Positions 1-11,640 of a stretch of DNA of 64,000 nucleotides are shown piece by piece. Made by a program: the position numbers and the translations under genes. The stretch spans positions 24,162,888 to 24,226,887 of the forward strand of contig NC_081139.1 of the NCBI RefSeq assembly GCF_958295425.1. The letters run 5' to 3'. Source of the DNA: Solea solea. Taxonomy: Eukaryota > Chordata > Actinopteri > Pleuronectiformes > Soleidae. Within the stretch, counting starts at the first letter, position 1, and every line of letters starts with the position of its first letter. The notes below the pieces were generated by a model that saw nothing but the letters and a program-made list of their open reading frames with translations, searched no databases and was not told the DNA's origin.

Positions 1-1689
1 TGCAGATGACTTCACTTTTCCGCCGCCTCTCTGCCGAACAATAATACCCTTTTGTAGCACAAGGGCAGAATCCCAGCTTTGTCCAGTCAACCTTAATTTA
101 TGGCACACATATTCTGAACGCGCATATTGGTGCACAAGCTACAAAGGCATAAGCTTTCAAAGAGGTGGAGAGGAAGTGCTGGCAAGAGGATTCTAGCACT
201 TTCTTTGTTTGAGAAATTGTATGAATCATTCAGCAGAACATGGCATTCACAACTCCACCAGTGTATTGATTTTCACGACTTCAAAGAGGGATGGGAGTCA
301 GAGGTGATTTTGTTTTTCTTCGTCATCTTATTACAGTTCTGCAGCTTTGTGTTTCACTGGTAATGGACTGACAATGTGTCTTCAGTTACCATCATTCTCA
401 TGTATGAGATGTGAAAAAACTCTGATGGACAAACAAACATGAAAATATCATGTTTTTGTTTAATTTCTTGCAATCTTGCTTAGCATGTTTCCAAGTGTGT
501 AACTACTGTAATTGGAAAAAGCGTTTGCCAAAGGCACAGTCAGTTCTTTGTGCCCTCTAACCTTTCTCTGTTTGCCATGAATGGGAAATGTATTCTTCTG
601 CATCCTTCCTGTTGAGACAGTTTTTGTTCTCCTTGACCTGCCATCCACAGTCTAATCTAAAGTGACGGACTGCACTGTGATGCAGAGAGCGCCACGCTAG
701 ACCTTTCAGATTTCTGCTTTTACCGTGAACATGGAGAGAGAAACAAAAGGCTCCCAGGGAGAAAGCAAAACTGATTGACATCACCTGTGATATGCTCGTC
801 AAACCTCTGTCGGCATATGACTCAAGAGGAAAAAGTTTACCTCACATTGAACTCACATCACCCAGCACCTTGGCTTTAGTGGATTTCTGTATCCAGCATG
901 GTTTTTGGTGAAGCTGTACAGTATGTCAGGGGTTTAGGTCTCTGGCCTTAGAAAATATCAAGGGCTCTGGGCTATAGAGGTATAATCAATGACTTGGCTG
1001 GGTGTTTTACATTTTAAAACGTTTTTTTTTCTTCTTTTTTTAATAAAACCACTGGAATAACCTCATGTTATTCACCAATTCTCTAACCAAGAAAGCACAA
1101 TGTCATATTTGTTGTTCTCTTAAAGGGCGAAGATGACCAGCAAGGCTAACAGGGGGGATATGTTATGACAGCAGGTGCACAGAGACAGTACTCAGCATTA
1201 AACACAACCACAACAGCACATTAAATATATGAATTGACTATCCACATGCACAGTGCTCATAGACTTTCATATTCAATCACACTTTGGCCTTTAGCTGGGA
1301 AAAAAAAATCAATGTTAGCCTTCAAACCAAAGTGCATACATTAAATGATTCATGTTAGATCAAGTAGCTCCAGCAGAAAGTGGCAAACTTATGCTTTTAG
1401 CTAAGCAAAAAACATGTAGAACCCTTTTTCTGATACTCATCTGAGCAACATAACATTTATTGGCAGACAGCACTATCAAGATAACTTTCTGTCAGACTAA
1501 CGCATACGCTCTCTTTCTATGATCGTATTTGCCCAAATGGCAGCATACTGTTATATTTTTTACAGCTCATTGCAAGAGCTCTATTAAAATGACTTGATTA
1601 ACAGAGATGTGACCGAAGCCCTTAACTGATTGTTGCCAAATTATTCAGTTGATAAGAGAACTGAAAAAAAGCTCAAGATTGGAATTCAA
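1..1689. other. Unique noncoding stretch
   Basis: No gene, transposon or microsatellite was recognised. The sequence is AT-rich with scattered short A or T runs (for example 1021-1042). The open frames present are short and read as no known protein. Confidence 0.6.
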
Positions 1690-1885
1690 AGAGACAAATA
1701 ACATATGAATGATGCCATGCATTATTATGTCATCTCCATAGTCACCTAATGGCTATCTGGCATTAATAAAGGGAGGAAATTATAATGGAGCAGATGGCGA
1801 GAGTGCATCGCTGGCTCAGGAGCTATTTATTAAATGCATTATTAATTATTTTCAACATGATGAGCTCGGCTGGCTTCCTTCTGGA
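1690..1885. other. Candidate conserved noncoding block
   Basis: This is compact, repeat-free sequence rich in homeodomain-type cores: a TTAATTA at 1842-1848, a CTAATGG near 1747 and a CATTAATAAAG near 1761. These are embedded in sequence without microsatellites. The texture resembles vertebrate developmental enhancers, but conservation itself cannot be seen from one sequence. It has no open frame of note. Confidence 0.35.
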
Positions 1886-2130
1886 TCGACTCTGGGAAAG
1901 GGTTCTCTAACCCCCAGTGTCATTAGATAACTTCTTCACACACTATCACCAACCTGCTGTCAAGTTACCAAGATGTATGCAAGGTTGTGTGCAGTGTGGT
2001 TTTCTGCTCATCCCATATCTATATGCATTTGCCATGAGGCTACATTTCCACGTGCATGGATTAAAAAGCTGGCAGAATGCTCTGTGGATTGTCAGACGCC
2101 TGTGGCAAATAACCAGTTAAAGATGGTGCA

Positions 2131-2159
2131 CACAAACACACAAACACACACACACACAT
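2131..2159. repeat. (CA)n microsatellite
   Basis: Imperfect CACAAA and CA repeats lie directly upstream of the Tc1-like element. Confidence 0.85.
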
Positions 2160-2164
2160 TTGCA

Positions 2165-2687
2165 TACACTCACCAGCCACTTGATTAGGTACTCATAATA
2201 CCCAATAAAGTGACAGGAGTGGTCTTCTGGTGCTGTAGCCCATCTGCTTCAAAATTCAAAGCATTGCACGTTCATAGATTGTGTTCTGATATTTGAGTTA
2301 CTAGGTGGTTAGGTTAAACTAGTAGGTTAGGTTAAATGACATTGGTCAATGGCCTTTGGGTCTTTATCATTCATCTAGCATCAAAAAAAGCTTTTTTTTT
2401 TCCCAGAGAACTGCTCCTCACTGGATATTTTCTCTTTTTCCAGCCATTCTCTGTAAACCTTGGAGATAATTATGTGTGAAAATCCCTGTAGATCAGCAGT
2501 TTCTGAAACACTCAGACCAGCCCATCTGGCGCCAACAACGAGTCACTTGTATTACATTTCTTCCTCATTCTGATGCTCGGTTTACACTTTATCGGGTTGT
2601 CTTGACCAGGTCGACGTGCCTAAATGCACGAGGTTGCTGCGATGTGATTGGCTGATGAAATATTTGCAAAAGTGGTAACTGAGTGTG
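2165..2687 (-). mobile_element. Tc1-like DNA transposon, internally deleted
   Basis: The left end reads TACACTCACCAGCCACTTG and the right end AAAGTGGTAACTGAGTG, which are decayed inverted copies of the fish Tc1-like terminus (CACTCACCGGCCACTTTATTAGGTAC and its complement). Internal sequence such as CTGGATATTTTCTC near 2421-2434 and CAGCAGTTTCTGAAACACTC near 2495 matches, on the minus strand, the part of the transposase gene for the N-terminal helix-turn-helix. The catalytic DDE part is missing, so at about 520 bp this is a non-autonomous derivative. Reading frames are broken. The family assignment comes from recalled consensus and from the encoded helix-turn-helix pattern. Confidence 0.85.
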
Positions 2688-4657
2688 CAATCAAACGTAC
2701 ACGCAAAATGTCTGCGATGCGAGCTGGAGGTAACAGTTTCTTCACCTGTCACAGGCAGCATGCTACCTGCCATGCTGCTCCACAGACAGAGGCAACCATC
2801 CACATACACACAGGTGGCGGAGGGAAGACAGTGTCATGACTCCACATCCTTTGCACACCACACAGTTCATGTTCTGCTGCTCCCACACGCAAGCTATCAT
2901 CTCCAAACACCTTGCATGGAGTCTCTTCTCCCTGTGAGTGATTTATAGACCACACACGCCAGAGGAATGTTTTGTTTTTGTTTAGACAGTTGGACAGGAA
3001 ATGCACGCTGTTTGATTCACAAGTGCGAAAATAGGCACAGATAGACAGACAGTTGACTTGATTATATTTAAAAATCTCCCATGACAGTGCCAGTACATTT
3101 TAATGTCACACAAGAGGCATTTCAAATATAAATAGGTCAAAGAATGCAGTGCGGTGAAGTCAGGAAAGTAGTAACATATGAATAAATGTCGGTGGTAGAG
3201 TAGTAGCTCACATCTGTAAGTGCTGCAGTCTCTCAAAACATCGCAATGGTTTAAGCAGTTTACTATGTGACGAGGCAAATTTAAAATGCAAATATGGTAG
3301 AAAAACACCCACAGTGCACTGTAAACATAAATCAGAAGCTTCATATTTTGACATTTTGACGGTTTTCCTGTAATTACAGCACAAACAATTACACATTAAA
3401 AAGCAAGAATAACAAATGATCAAAGGCTGATGAATACTGAACATATACAGTGCCAATCTCTGTCTCTGCCTTCCTCGAGTTCTCTCACCCAGTCATGGCC
3501 TGAACTGTAGTTGAACTGAGTCTCTTGGGGTGTTTAGTCGGCTAGATCGTTAGCTGGCTGACCCACCAGGAAAGAGGAAAGGAGCTAAGGGTTAGGAGGA
3601 GAGAAGGCTGGATGAATAAAGGGAGTGATGGGCAAGGTGGGAGGGAGGACGAGGGAAGTGGGGACAGAGGTGCATTACATTCATGGTGTGAGCTCAGAAC
3701 AACAAGGTTACTTCAGCACATGATACACTCTGCTCTCAGTAGAGCACCCTGCCCGATGTACTGAATGCCGATCACTTATCCAGACACAGGGAAACTTGTG
3801 ACCCCCTGATGCATGCAGACGATGTTGTAATACAAGTCTCCCAACTTACTCCGTGAGTCACTTCATTCCCTGCTCCTCCTGCACTGCTTCCCATAAGTAA
3901 ATAGCTGAAAAGTGTGGTACCACTGATGCCCAAAGAGCCTCTATGAATATTCCTTTCACTCCAGAGTGTGATCATGCACAGATTACACAAGGAACTCATT
4001 TACAATGAATTATAACCCTGTCCAGCCTCTGAATGAATGATACTAAATCGATGCATCTTCTACAAAGGCAACACATCACCAGTCCACCGTGGATGTAATT
4101 CTTACTTCCAAGCAGTCGAATGGCTCCTCTGAGTACAATTGCTAATGGTGCATGATTATTTTTTTGGAGATGCCTTCACTATTACCCCTGGTGTATTATG
4201 TCCCCGCACTACTCCGCTCGGTATTATTGATGCACTGTCAAACAGCAAGACTTATGTGACATCGTCACAGTTAATGGAAGAGTAAGGAGTTAAAGAATTT
4301 GTCTGTGGTCCCATAAGGAAACTGTTGGAAGATGTGGTGAGCTTATCCCTCAGGTACTGACAAACAGTTATGGAAAAGAAAATCCAAAGGTAAAGGTATA
4401 AATAATGATAAACTAACCATTGTAAGCTAATATATTTTGTGGTTGAGCTTTGAACTACCACTCATGGAATTAAAGTAAAGGAAACCAAGATGAGATGTCA
4501 AGTAAATAAAAATGAAGTTGATATGACAATATCTATGACAAAATCTACTGACACTTTCGTCAACAAATGAAAACTAGATGAAAATGTTAGGGCAGGACGA
4601 ACTGGAAGGAGAACCAATCAGAAGATGTTACAAAACACAAAACCCTGTATAAACTAA
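2688..4657. other. Noncoding stretch, nothing recognised
   Basis: There is a purine-rich patch around 3570-3670. An open frame of 120 codons on the minus strand (2982-3344) is hydrophobic and cysteine-rich, but has no domain, no splice context and no recognisable family, so it is treated as chance. Confidence 0.5.
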
Positions 4658-4720
4658 CTAAAGAACATGAAGCGACATTTGGAGGCATGTCATCCAGAAA
4701 TCCATGCCAAGGTTTGCTAA
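4628..4720 (+). pseudogene. Possible BED-type zinc-finger scrap (hAT transposase relic)
   Basis: One frame reads NMKRHLEACHPEIHAKVC from 4664, with one stop just upstream at 4655-4657. The HLxxCHP pattern is the His half of a BED zinc finger, as found at the N-terminus of many hAT transposases. The usual Cys-x2-Cys half is not clear (a single Cys codon at 4646). No terminal inverted repeats were found. It could be coincidence. Confidence 0.3.
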
Positions 4721-5724
4721 AGACACACACTAATTCTATTTTATCAGTTCAGCTGTTGTGCTGTCGCTGAAATTTAAAATGTAGTTCAAACTGAAACAAC
4801 ACTGCTAATTTTAAATGAAAATAACATTTGGCATGCTGGAGATAGTCCAAGTCTAATGTTTCACTGTCTTCAAATTTAAACAAACATGTAACAAAAACAC
4901 AATTTGTATTTGATTTGATTGTTAAGGCAAATAAAATGTTTTTCTTATCAAAACAGTGACATGTGGTTTGAATGCTAGTGTTCATTTGTTTACATTTAAA
5001 AATAATACACTCCAGCTGCAAGCCAGTGTGAGTCTAAACATGCTCACTTTGATCAGTCAAATAAATTATTTTAAATATTTTATTTGCAGAAACTCGTATT
5101 TTTTTATTTTTTTTTATAGCAAAATGCCGCATCTGTTGATGGTTTATTCTTTCATCCTTTGTTCTCTTCTTCATGGACGCACTCACATGCTCATTCACAC
5201 CCGCTGCCTCTCATTAGCCATGGGTTTCATACAAAAAGCCTTGCAGTCACTTGCCGTGTGTGAAAGTCTACATCTGTTCAAGGACTCGTCATGTAATTCT
5301 GGAATACGAGCCAGAAGGGACATTTGTTTTGTCATTGACTTCATCTGTCTTGGTGTGGGAGATTTGTTCAGTCATTTTCAAGTTTCCTGATGTGACACTG
5401 TGGAGGATAATGTTAATGTCTCTTGATCCCATACTCCTCTCCTTTGCCATTTGGAGAGACAGATCTGGGGAAGGAACCAGCCAGAGGGGTGTCATAGTGA
5501 GTTTTTCAAGACTGGGCTTGGGGCCAATGTCTTCCTCAGATGTGGCAGTTGAGGGGATTCAGTCTGGAAAAGCCTGCTGTTGCCATCTTTTGCCATATTA
5601 CCTGGACGTCACAATATCACTGTAGCACGAAAAGGTGAAAAACAGGTTAAAGATGTGCATAAAAGAGAAAGCTTTATATCAGGACCATTGAATATGTATA
5701 AGCATACACTTGCTTCTGTTTGCA
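4721..5724. other. Noncoding stretch, nothing recognised
   Basis: Mostly AT-rich sequence with short T runs near 5100-5117. The open frames at 4956-5390 and 5251-5625 overlap each other in different phases and have no recognised domain. Confidence 0.5.
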
Positions 5725-6068
5725 CCTCTGCCAAGGAGGTTATGTTTTCATCAGCCCGGGCTTATTGGTAAGTTTGTCCTTTTTAGCAACTTCTTGTCTA
5801 CATTTTTTGGTAGATCCAGCGGAAAATTTAGCAATTTAAATTTAACATGTGAAGTCCTATTTAACAAGTTTTGATGCATACAGTATATATCGGCAACATC
5901 TTGCTGTGCTTATATAATATAGTAATAGCTATAAACAGGTAAAGTTCTATACAGATCCAGAATGTCTTATGTATCCAGTGGATCAAAATGTCAGGTGCCG
6001 GTATGTAAAACACAAGTGACAAAAGTGTTTAAACCTTGGCGGAGGTCTGTGCTTTCAGAGGGTTCTTG
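5725..6068. mobile_element. MITE-like element with decayed inverted ends
   Basis: The left end CCTCTGCCAAGGAGGTT (5725-5741) and the right end AACCTTGGCGGAGGT (6032-6046) are inverted versions of each other. They match the ends of a widespread fish interspersed repeat whose right end normally continues into a CTCxGAGTGCTTxT motif; here GCTTTCAGAGGGTTCTTG follows. The interior is about 300 bp, AT-rich and noncoding. Class is uncertain, and the target duplication was not resolved. Confidence 0.65.
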
Positions 6069-6910
6069 TTGTAATTTGTAATTTTATTTATTTAGAAAGG
6101 AACACTGCATAATAAAACATGAATATCATAAAACAAAGATAGACTTGTAGTCAACCTGTAGTCCTTGGGCAGGCAGGTTCACATGTGACTGGAATGAAAG
6201 GATACCCATGCATACAATCTTACAAACATTATCATCAATAATTCACAAATGTTTTGTTTTGAATGCTTTGTATTACATTCACATGATTCATATGTTGGTA
6301 CAAGATGAACAGTGATGATACAACAGCAGGTTTATTAAATATCTATGTGTGGTTTTGTCACAATTTGTTAATACCACCACCTGGGATATGTAACGGCTGA
6401 CCTTGCATTATAGTATTACAGCTGTGTACATTTTCCTCTCACGACAGTTTATGAAGCCTTTTCCCACTGGGCATTGAGCCTCTCTGGTCCACAAGGCAGA
6501 AACATGTCTGCTGCAGGGGCTGATTTAGTTATCATGTGAGTTCGGACAGGAGAAGAAAACAAATGGAGTGGCGGACAGAGAGACAAGACAAGGGACAAAT
6601 AAGGCCCTAATAGTATGGGAAGTGTATAAGGACAAGCACAGAGGTGAGGAGGCAAAAAGAAACTGAAATAAACACTCACACACAAAAAAAAATCCAGGAA
6701 AGAATAAACAGGAAGAAAGAGAGTAGGAGTTGTGAAATGGTGCGTGGGGAGTTATGTCAGGAAAAATAGAGGGAGACGGAGGAAAATAATGTTCACAAGG
6801 CAGTGTGAGGGTGATAAAATAAGAGGGGTAGAGGGATTAAGTAGGTAAAGATGTTGGTCTTGAGATTAACCACCACATTGCTTTAATTTCTCCCATTGTT
6901 CACTTTACAG
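6069..6910. other. Noncoding stretch, nothing recognised
   Basis: It contains a purine-rich segment (about 6540-6840) made of GAGGA, GGAAAG and GACAGA words, but no repeat identity or gene. Confidence 0.5.
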
Positions 6911-6963
6911 TATTTCTGCTCCCTCTTCCCTATCTCCTTCCCCACTGCCATTGCCTCCTCCTC

Positions 6964-6994
<31 letters not shown>

Positions 6995-7093
6995 CTCGCC
7001 CCTTCTCCACCCCCTCTCCAGCTCTCTGGCAGAGTGCTCGGGGAACACAGTCCTCCTCTGTCAGGCCCCCACACCCCATCTTCTGCTTCACAG
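6911..7093 (+). other. Candidate spliced exon (low confidence)
   Basis: A pyrimidine-rich tract ends in TTCACTTTACAG at 6910. A donor-like CAG|GTAATT lies at 7093/7094. The interval between is 183 bp, exactly 61 codons. In the first frame it would encode a Ser/Thr/Pro-rich segment with nine consecutive Thr codons, ending SGPHTPSSASQ. However, all three frames are open because the segment is C/T-rich and contains (CCT)n and (ACC)n tracts, so openness is weak evidence. No protein family is recognised. It may be a pyrimidine-rich microsatellite with chance splice signals. Confidence 0.22.
6954..6994. repeat. (CCT)n followed by (ACC)n trinucleotide repeat
   Basis: CTCCTCCTCC runs into an uninterrupted (ACC)n from 6971. 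The two arrays are adjacent and share a pyrimidine-rich strand. Confidence 0.9.
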
Positions 7094-7624
7094 GTAATTA
7101 AATGGATTTCCTGTCTTGTAGTCGGCGAAAGAACATGACCCTGCACTCTGCCGGAGCGTGTCCAAAGGCACTTCGGGGCCGGCTCCCTGCACCATCTGCA
7201 TCTCAGTGTCCAAGCGGAGCAGTGGCCCTAAACAAACACACTCCACCCTGGGGATTATCAGCCCACAGATCCCCCCCCCCCCCCCAACTAAACACTCTCC
7301 GCACATACAGTGTGCGGTAACAAAATAAGGTAAGGCTGTAAATCCCATAGACCTAAACTTGAATAAACACCTACCCACACACACATTACTATGCAGACTT
7401 ACAAGACTAACAATATCTCAGCTGCACTTATTCCCCAGGTCAGACCACTTAATCCTGCACAGTGGTTTGCAAATGATTAGGTTGTGTCAGCTTGACATGT
7501 GTCACGTGTCATTTTATTTCTAGCATATAACAAACAGATTCCTACAAATTATCAGCCAAAGTCATGGTGAAGGAATACACTAATACTTGATTAATTATAG
7601 GTCCAAGTAACAACATTTAGAAGC
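7094..7624. other. Noncoding stretch with a poly-C run
   Basis: A 15-base C run occupies 7271-7285. The flanks show no repeat family or gene. Confidence 0.6.
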
Positions 7625-8215
7625 TCACTTCCACATATAGAGCCCTGTATATACTTTCTTATTAATGACGCATTCTATCCTTCTGGGCATAGATGATGTC
7701 AGTCTCTCACATCTCTGTAGAGAGATGTTCTGCCGTTCTTCACAGATGATACTTTTCAGCTTCTCCTTGCTCGAGGGGGATTTTGTTCTGCTTTATAATC
7801 CTCCAAAGAAGATCTGCTGGATTCAAGTCTGGAAAGAAACCTGGCCAGGTCATAGTTTTCCTCATTTTTATATACTTTAAAACTCAGGTGTAATTTTTTT
7901 TTGTTCCCCCAGTGTTCTTTGAGATCATCACCATGTGGAAAAAAATATTTTCTCCTTCCTGCCTCTTGATACCGTGGAAGCCAACTTTTCATTGAGTGTT
8001 TAAAACTTTCATTTATAGTGCCATCTGTAAATGTCACCTCCAACACACCCTTTGGACTCGTGTACAGTCCAGCATATCAGCAAACTCCCACATTGACTAC
8101 CATGCACTAGTCACTCTGGTGCTCCTGGCCACACCAAACATGCTGGACTCCATTACATCCAAACAATTTGGTTTTGCTTTCTTCCATTTCTTAGTACTGC
8201 CAGACTGAATCTGGC
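7625..8215 (-). pseudogene. Tc1/mariner transposase relic
   Basis: The minus strand at about 7780-7862 reads TWPGFFPDLNPADLLW followed by RIIKQNKIPLEQ. This is the signature of the Tc1/mariner DDE catalytic domain just before its third acidic residue (family pattern WPxxSPDLNPIExLW). Here Ala-Asp replaces the usual Ile-Glu. Further upstream on the same strand, stops and frameshifts break the frame, so the gene is dead. Terminal inverted repeats were not located. It differs from the elements at 2.2 kb and 27.5 kb, which lack the catalytic region. Confidence 0.7.
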
Positions 8216-8781
8216 TTTTTTCCCCCCCCTCTTATGTTCATTTTCAAAATGTATTCTTGCAGTTTTGTGGCAGTCACAGATAATGCCACTTTTCACAGAT
8301 GATCCCTGTGCCAAATGTGGTGGTCAGAAGCATTCACTCACTCTATTTTCCAAGCAATTCTAAAAAATAAAATAAAATAAATGTTCTGGTCTTGCTGAAT
8401 CAGTCGCTGAAGGAGGTTTTCACACCGACATCCCTCAAGATCCGTGGATCACCCTGCTTGGGGTAAAACCTAAAGGCATAACGGGGATAGTTTATGGACT
8501 TGGAATATTTAATAAATAAATTCTATGTGATGCAGATAACTTACTCTGTTGAGATTACGAGAGGTTGAAAAAAGATGGAGCTCAATATGAGTCTATTGAT
8601 ACTGTCAAAATCCCAGTAGCTTCTTAAAGCAGGATGTGCCCCTCACCCACTCCTTCTTCTTGTTTTTATTTGACATAAATTGTTAAAAAAAAAATGACCA
8701 TTGCAACTCGTTTTTGTTGCACTAAATGACAAACCAGGGTAAAATGTATGAACTTGTTAACATCAAATCAAACATCCTACA

Positions 8782-8797
8782 ACACACACACACACAC

Positions 8798-8844
<47 letters not shown>
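8782..8844. repeat. Compound (AC)n(AT)n microsatellite
   Basis: ACACACAC passes into a TATATA array of more than 40 bp. Confidence 0.95.
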
Positions 8845-8849
<5 letters not shown>

Positions 8850-10391
8850 CATCTTAAATATGACTGCATTATTTTAAGATGATGATACAATTTAGAACCA
8901 CACATTTTAGTGATATTACAGAGGTGAAGTCTCAGCTAATATCAATTCTCTTCTATGCAGTACATGTGAGTCATAAGGTGGGACCAATCATGTATTCAAA
9001 ATAACACCATCTGGAAACATATCATCACCTCTTTAGATGAAAATGAAGATGATGTGCTGTTTGTTAAAGGATTATTGCGTCATATTGAACAATCCATACA
9101 TCATTTGAACACAAGCGGGAATAAAAAGTCTCTTAGCGTGGTTCAAATTGAATATTCATAGTATGCATGTGCAATAGAATGTGTGTTGTATTTCAGCAGG
9201 GCATTATGTTTAAACACACCTACTCATCTGACTAATGGCATGCTCTGCATCATTAAACCAGGATTTGGATTTGTCATTTTTGTGTAATGAAAGGCAAAGT
9301 TTAATAATAAGCTCAGAATGATGCCTGATTGTGGCTCAAATACATTTTAATTTGTGTCGAGTTTATAGGTTGGATTGCTTTAGGTTTTATTCATGGGAAA
9401 TATGTGTTCAACTGTGAGAATAAACGTGTCGTTGCACAGGAATGCTTATTCTGTGATGCCCTGTTTTTGTTCCGCAAATGTATCTTTCCAGATTCATAAT
9501 ACTCTTTCAGAACATGTCAATAATTGTATGAAAGCCAGCAGCAGCCCACTGTCCTACCCCCTACTGGGAGGAACTTACTCCATCAGCAGGGCCTGAGTGC
9601 ACATCAAATAGAGGCATGAGATCAGATTTCTGACTGATCCTGCTCCACTTCAAGCATTTTGACACAGGAATTCGTAGCTCCGTCTTGAACAAAGAATTAC
9701 ACCTGACAGTCCGCTTACGGGCAGTGGAGAATGTGTGTTTGCACATTGGGGTTAGTCAAAAATTATCCTGTCAATGCAAAGAGCTATAAAATGTCTACTT
9801 CAGTCTATACCGCTTAAGCAGCAAACTATTACGCTTTTAGCTAATTCCAGTCCTCAGTTTTGTTTGAGATCCACAGTGCATTAAAATGGTTTTGCAATGA
9901 ATACATATTTAAAAAAAGAATACATTTCAGTCCTAGAAGACTCAACTGTCCATGACTGATCAGTGGATCTGCTGAGTCAGAATCTAATCCAAGGTTTAAG
10001 TACTAAATTTAATACTTAAGTATTGTTAGATTATGGTATGATACTTTCTCTATAATTGTAATGTGAAATATTAAAACTAGGGATGCATATATTAGACTTT
10101 TTGCCGATGTACAAACTGCTGATCTATGGAGTGTGCATGGGCTGAAACAATAAGGATTTCTATGGATTTTAAGAGTGTTTATTTGTTTACATTAGTCATG
10201 TTTTTATTTAATATAATGTGGTTACAATGTAGCTTCAAATACACAATCTCAGAAGTAAGTTATTTTCATTGTTATTATTACATTTTCATTAGCTGTTGTA
10301 CTTGTAGTAGCAGTTATTGGTTAGCACATTATACAAAATACCCATTCATCTATAAATGTAAAAATCAAATATTCTGGATGTCAGTACAAAA

Positions 10392-10408
10392 ACACACACA
10401 CACACACA
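10392..10408. repeat. (AC)n microsatellite
   Basis: Short uninterrupted AC repeat. Confidence 0.9.
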
Positions 10409-10590
10409 TTGGGTCCCAGTCCTATAGCAACCAAGAGGTCAACCAGTAACTGATCCAACTCCACAATGTCAAATCATTAAAGCATAAGCCTGTTCTCTTT
10501 GGCAGAGCAGGTTTCCTCCTATAGAGGAGCGAGGTTGCTTTCTCAACAGGTCACGGCTCAAAGCACTGTCTGCCTAGAGTAACAACCCCT

Positions 10591-11640
10591 GGAGACTGAA
10601 GGTGGACTTTGCTATTTCCCGAGCCTAACGACCCAACCATTAGCAGGCAATTGAGATGAACCAATAGAAATCACAGCTCGCGCTCAGAATTCATTAACTG
10701 CATGAGCGTGACGAGTCACACGAAGCACATTGAGGCAAAGCAGGGCAGCACTGCTTGGCTTTTCTTTCTTTTCCTTTTTTTTTTTTTTTTTTCCTTCCCC
10801 ACCATGACTGCTGAACATAAATCAGACAACGAGACACCGTCATCAAGACAGAGCACCCTGGAGTCTCTCTACTAGTCAGGAAGGGGTATGCAAATAGGGA
10901 CCTTGACCCAAATCAAATTCCAGAGCCCGTTCGTTAATTGCAAATTACAGACCCCGGCACCCCAATCAACTGCCTTTTAAGGGAATGATTTCAGACTCAT
11001 TTTTGCAATCCTCTGAAAAATATGAAAGGGCAAGGAGAAGATGCAAATGTCTGGATTTGTGATGTTGCATAGCAGCTTGAATGGAGTGGCACGCTAAGCC
11101 AAAGCGTTGGCGGTCACACCAGCCAGTGGACAAAGTGAGTGCTATTACCAGGGACAGTGGAAGTTGTCATGCTGTAAATTAAATGATTATAAAGATGTAA
11201 AGATGTCTTCCCGCTTGCCAGAATTCTCAGAACTGTCATCTCATCGCCCTCCTCAGCGAGCCAGCAGAAATGAAAGCACTGCTTTTTGGAGCCAGTTGTC
11301 TTATTACCACATTACAATGGGCCAGGATGTGGCAGTCTTCCCCCAGAATTTATATAACATGACAGGCCAGGAGACATCGGTTTGTTAAAAGCATATCTCC
11401 CCATTGTCTCTATCATTGTTTTGTCAAATGCCCTGCAGACTCAAAGACAGCAAACGAGTCCCCTTTCATATTTTTATTTTTCTATTTTTTTTCACACCTC
11501 AGCTGTTTTCTAACAGACTGCCGATGAGGGAAGATGATATGCACCATTTACATATTCCCCCTGAATTTGGGAAAATATGCTTTTTGTTTCGGGATGTTTG
11601 CCTTCTCACCTAAGCAACTGTGACAGGTATTTTGCTTTCA
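10591..11640. other. Candidate conserved noncoding block with POU and homeodomain sites
   Basis: Two perfect octamers ATGCAAAT lie at 10888-10895 and 11041-11048, with GTTAATTGCAAATTAC at 10932-10947 between them. Sequence from about 10860 to 11640 is unique, of mixed composition and free of repeats, as is typical of vertebrate developmental enhancers. An 18-base T run at 10775-10792 separates it from the 10.6-10.75 kb part. A frame of 93 codons (11107-11388) has no recognisable domain. Conservation is inferred from texture only. Confidence 0.4.

Larger units (their letters stand above)
8216..10590. other. Noncoding stretch, mostly unique
   Basis: It contains two microsatellites (listed separately) and short A-rich runs near 8360-8380 and 8685. 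A short inverted repeat (arms 8848-8858 and 8873-8883) lies beside the TA array. No gene or named transposon was recognised. Confidence 0.5.

Noticed and set aside
2982..3344. 120-codon hydrophobic minus-strand frame that could suggest a membrane protein
   Set aside because: Hydrophobicity follows from T-rich codons. No signal, domain or splice context.
8848..8883. 11-bp inverted repeat next to the TA microsatellite
   Set aside because: Within chance expectation and adjacent to low-complexity DNA.
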